Shown piece by piece: positions 60,811-64,000 of a DNA stretch of 64,000 nucleotides. The position numbers and the translations under genes are program-made. A model generated the notes under the pieces. It was not told the DNA's origin, made no database searches, and worked only from the letters and a program-made list of their open reading frames with translations. The stretch is from NCBI RefSeq assembly GCF_003945595.2, contig NW_024104523.1:62001-126000 (forward strand), in the 5' to 3' direction. Positions within the stretch are counted from its first letter, which is position 1. Each line of letters begins with the position of its first letter. Origin of the DNA: Pipra filicauda (Eukaryota > Chordata > Aves > Passeriformes > Pipridae).

Positions 60811-62007
60811 AAATGACCCTCTTAGCACGCAAAACTGAACAGGGGGAAGGTCCCGTCCCTGTTCTTTCTGTGGCAACAAGCGCTTCATTCCTGTATAGTT
60901 TATAACATCAAACTACCTACATTCATCTTCCTTTTTTTTGTTTGTTTGTTTTTTCCCATGGTTTGTTTTTTTTTCATTTTCTCGCATTTGTGAATTAGTT
61001 CAAGAATGCTAGAAAAGTGTAGAGTTGTGCACACTCATTTCTTCTTACACAATGTTTAAAAAGTGACGGTAATTCATTTTGTAAAACTTTAAAAAGAAAA
61101 AAAATGGTTGGAATAGTGAGCATTAATAGGTACAGTCTAACATTTTATGTTTCTTAACGTTGAGACCCAGAAATGACCTTTTATTTTATTTTTTTGGCAT
61201 TATTTGGGATGGGAGGGGGGGGCTTTGATGATGATGCTAAGTTTATTTTGACCTGTCCGAGACGATGGCCTTGCCGCTTCCCCCGTGCTTTTGAGTTGTG
61301 ACCAGAGTGATGTGAAAAGTGATGCTGGTGTTTTTTGGGGGGTGTTCCTCTTCTCCCCACTCCCTTCAACTCCCAGCTCTAGAATATCTTTCTGTGGCTG
61401 CCCTGGGGCTGAGCAGTGGGTTTGTGTCTCTGAAGAGAGACAGAATTCTGAGGGGTTTCAGAGAGGAATGGGGAGTCAGGTGCTGAATCCCCATGGGTCT
61501 CCATGCTGGGGGTGTTGCTGAGCTGCATGGAAGTGGTGAAAGGGCTTGAATCCTCCCCAAAATGTGTAGATGCCCAAATGCTCTGCCCTGAATCCCAGTA
61601 TCCCCCTTGGCCCAAAATTGAGGGATTCGGAGCAAGGAAGGTTCCAACCTCTTTTTGCCTACAGACCTTGCTGAGAATGGGGTCTTGCAGCCTGGCCCTC
61701 AAATTCAGCTGCACCAATGTGCTGAGAAAGATGAGGGACAAAGGACAGGACAATGCAGCCCCCACCCATGGTGGGACATGGCCCAAAAGCCCCCAAATAC
61801 AGCCTAAAATCTGGGTGGCTGTGGCATGAGATTCAAGGAAAAGCGCTAAGGAAGATGCCATTTGGCATCACTTCAGTTTTCTCTTAAAACAGTTCCCCCC
61901 CCTCCTCCCAAAAAACCTGAGCTTTTCACATCACTGAACGGTTTAGGGTTTGGGGTGTTACTTTTAATCCCAAGGTTTCCTGGAGTCCTTTTGTTTTCAT
62001 ACACCTT

Positions 62008-62036
62008 TATTATTATTATTATTTTATTATTATTAA
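62008..62036 (+). repeat. (ATT)n microsatellite in the 3'UTR
   Basis: TTATTATTATTATT with one extra T, inside the distal PBX1 3'UTR. It may act as an AU-rich stretch. Confidence 0.85.
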
Positions 62037-62140
62037 GACGATGTAAATCAGACATTGCCTGGGGGGTTGGTTTTGTCGGTTTGCTTTTTTTGTTCTTGCA
62101 AAGCCCTTTCTATCCCTTGTAAAGATGATCCAGTTCGGAG

Positions 62141-62251
62141 TTGCTTTTTCTTTTCTATTTTTTCCCCCATCTTTTTTTTTTTTTCTCTTCCTAATGGATT
62201 CCAAATATTAAAAAAAAAAAAAGAGAAAAAACCCTAAAAAAAAAAAAAAAG
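62141..62251 (+). repeat. Second T-rich/A-rich tract pair near the mRNA end
   Basis: T-rich sequence at 62141-62190 and two A runs at 62209-62222 and 62236-62251, separated by unique sequence. Same arrangement as at 60451-60627. Confidence 0.7.
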
Positions 62252-62419
62252 ACTCTCTGTTCCGACCTGGTTTTGAAACTTTAAGCTTTTCTGCTTCTGT
62301 AAAGAGAAAAAAAAGGCCTCTGTCTTTCTGATCCCAACTGAGACTTTTATGTTCTATGACGATACTAACAAGGTGTAGGTTTTACAGTTTCCTGATTTGT
62401 ACTGGTAATGCATATTCCA

Positions 62420-62441
62420 AATAAATAGTTTCTTTTGTTGC
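62420..62441 (+). promoter_or_regulatory. PBX1: Distal PBX1 poly(A) signal and cleavage site
   Basis: AATAAA at 62420-62425 is followed 16 nt later by a C (62441) and a genomic run of 14 A, and then by a GT/T-rich downstream element near 62486-62501. Spacing fits a normal cleavage site. Because the genome itself has A14-TTC-A13 immediately downstream, oligo-dT priming could also create apparent 3' ends here. Confidence 0.7.
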
Positions 62442-62914
62442 AAAAAAAAAAAAAATTCAAAAAAAAAAAAACCTGAAACCAAACCTGGTGTATTTTTTGG
62501 GAGAAAAAAGAGGAAAGCAAGATACCTTGGGTGCCTTCTCCATGGGATGCAGGGGGCGGGAAGGTTTCGGGGTGCAACAGGGGAGTGAGCAAAGAGTCCT
62601 GCTCCTGGTGGCGTGGGAGCCAGTGGGATGTGATTTGGGATGCTGCCTGAGGTGCAGCATCCCTGGTGCCTCCCACCGTGCCTCAGTTTCCCTGGAGGAG
62701 GTGAGTCGTTCTGGACATGTGGATTTGTCCATACAAAAAACCCATTTTCAAGCTTTCATTGTCATTGCTGGTTCACTGCTTTGTTGGACTTGTTAGTGCA
62801 CTTCTTTCCAAAAAAAGCTAGAATGGAGATTTTCCTTATCACGCCCAGGGCCAGGGCAGGGCTGGGGAGCAGGGGAAGGCTTTCTAGCTTCTTCTGCTTT
62901 CCTGGGGGGTTTTA

Positions 62915-62917
<3 letters not shown>

Positions 62918-62946
<29 letters not shown>
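62918..62946 (+). repeat. Poly(A) run, 29 nt, downstream of PBX1
   Basis: An uninterrupted A run about 480 bp beyond the distal cleavage site. No retrocopy body is recognised upstream of it. Confidence 0.9.
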
Positions 62947-62950
<4 letters not shown>

Positions 62951-63041
62951 AAACGTTTCTGAGAAAAAAAAGTAATTTTAAATTTAAGAATAATTTGCAA
63001 TTTAAAAAAGAGCCTGTGCGTAGGATGAAAACCAGGACAGC

Positions 63042-63071
63042 TCTAATACCTCCGGAGATGGAGGTATTAGA
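63042..63071. repeat. Perfect 12-bp inverted repeat with 6-bp loop
   Basis: TCTAATACCTCC (63042-63053), GGAGAT, then GGAGGTATTAGA (63060-63071). By simple arithmetic fewer than 0.1 such pairs with short loops are expected by chance in 64 kb. It lies 600 bp beyond the PBX1 mRNA end. Confidence 0.85.
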
Positions 63072-63269
63072 TGGAAAAGGGCGCAGCTGGAGGGGGTGGC
63101 CGTAATTCCCCAAGCTGGAGAAAGGGGGGCAGGATCCCTGCCACAAACACCTCCGACACCCCACGGGGACCAGAGCGGATGAAAGAATTCCCCTGGGAAG
63201 TCAGCACGGGGATGCTGCATCTCGCCTGGAGCTGCCGCCCCGCTCCCCCATGGATTTCTTGTCAATGAT

Positions 63270-63510
63270 TATTCAATCTCCAGCCTGACCTTTCTCTTCT
63301 AAATAACACGGCAATATCAGCACGGGCCAGCCTCCAGCTCCGGCTGCAAATTAACTGTATCGCTCTCCGGCAGGAGACCCCAGGAGCTCCCCGGCCGCCG
63401 CGCTGCCAGACCGCCCCAGGAATTATCTCCCTCCGCCGGTGCTCTCCTAATACCAGTTTAAATATCATCTTGCTCCCAGCTGTTTAGTTCTAATAAACGC
63501 TCATCCCAGC
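63270..63510. promoter_or_regulatory. Candidate conserved element downstream of PBX1
   Basis: AATGATTATTCAATCTCC and ATTAACTGTATCGC flank a CpG-rich centre, followed by CCTAATACCAGTTTAAATA and TTAGTTCTAATAAACGC. Mixed TAAT and CpG content without repeats suggests a regulatory element. Confidence 0.35.
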
Positions 63511-64000
63511 TCCAAACAGAGAAATGCTAAGTCTCACCGGGCCCCGGTGAGAGAATCGCCCCGAAAAGGCGGGTGGCAGGCAGGGATGCTGGGAGGGGGG
63601 TGATGGGATGCCCTTTGGGGCGGGGGGTCCTGGCACACATCCTGTCGGTGCCAGGGTGGGTTTGAGCATGTTGCACCTTTCCCAGCTCCAGTCTTTCCCC
63701 CCCCTCTGTAGAAAAGATGATTTTAAGGTGGGAAAAGGGCACATGCAGAGAGCTTTTGGGGGCGGCTGGAGGAGTCGCAGCATCCTCCTCCCCTCTATTC
63801 GCCCTCGCTGGTCTGCTGGTAGCTCGAAGAGAAACCAAACCCGCAGGATGCAAACTGGGTTGTTTGCCTTTTCCTTGCTATCCCCTTACCCCTCTCTGCA
63901 TCCACACCTTTTCCTTCTCCTCCTGCCACTCACCTATAGGATTTTTTTTCCCCCTACTTACCTGCATTTGGGCAACAAAAAATAGGTGTTTGCTCTCTGG

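Larger units (their letters stand above)
58010..62441 (+). other. PBX1: PBX1 3' untranslated region
   Basis: About 4.4 kb from the stop codon to the C before the genomic A-run at 62442. No open frame here has coding character. The part just after the stop is GC-rich with a CTTCT repeat (58134-58152). The middle is mixed, and the distal third (from about 60630) is AT-rich with long T and A tracts. It holds a paired AATAAA at 60797-60802 and 60805-60810, a possible proximal site, and AATAAA at 62420-62425 for the distal end. The last 100 nt (TTTCCTGATTTGTACTGG and following) resemble what I recall of the conserved vertebrate PBX1 mRNA end. The boundary is inferred, not measured. Confidence 0.8.
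62442..64000. other. Intergenic sequence downstream of PBX1
   Basis: The first 500 bp contain A runs and ordinary unique sequence. 63042-63071 is a perfect 12-bp inverted repeat. 63270-63510 is a candidate conserved block with TAAT cores and a CpG-rich centre (CCCGGCCGCCGCGCTG). The last 80 bp carry two strong minus-strand splice donors. No protein-coding exon is recognised. Confidence 0.6.

Overview
The window is vertebrate nuclear DNA, almost certainly from a bird. It carries spliced protein-coding exons with consensus GT/AG borders, three CR1 LINE fragments of the kind that dominates avian repeats, no mammalian SINEs, and long AT-rich non-repetitive blocks typical of conserved noncoding DNA around developmental genes. 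The species cannot be fixed from the sequence.

The only protein-coding gene I can support is PBX1, on the plus strand, a TALE-class (PBC family) homeodomain transcription factor. The window starts inside its large intron 2 and holds the last seven coding exons (exons 3-9, residues 89-430 in human PBX1a numbering) plus the whole 3'UTR. Exons lie at 35371-35615, 37910-38100, 39049-39184, 42265-42424, 49960-50072, 51541-51630 and 57917 to about 62441, with the stop codon at 58007-58009. All splice phases agree, and the translation matches my recollection of human PBX1a at every residue. Exon 7 is the 113-nt alternative exon: including it gives PBX1a, skipping it gives the shorter PBX1b, whose stop lies in exon 8.

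Layout: 1-35370 is intron 2. It contains CR1 fragments at 1196-1515, 24386-24528 and 29150-29355, an older CR1/L3-type reverse transcriptase relic at 1886-2406, several homopolymer and microsatellite tracts, and candidate regulatory elements (for example a GATA cluster near 6000-6175 and a phased TAATTA array near 15660). 35371-58009 is the exon-intron part of the gene, with compact introns and further candidate elements in introns 6 and 8. 58010 to about 62441 is the 3'UTR, ending at AATAAA 62420-62425. 62442-64000 is downstream intergenic sequence with a perfect 12-bp inverted repeat, a CpG-rich TAAT-containing block, and two strong minus-strand splice donors at the very end.

I found no undescribed system such as a gene cluster or a new mobile element. 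What deserves a second look is regulatory: the signals around exon 7, the PBX1b stop placed just inside the decay-escape distance, the phased TAATTA array, the duplicated GATA-MYB composite, and the LINE relic whose internal reverse transcriptase part is still readable. Element calls rest on reading composition and motifs; no alignment was run.
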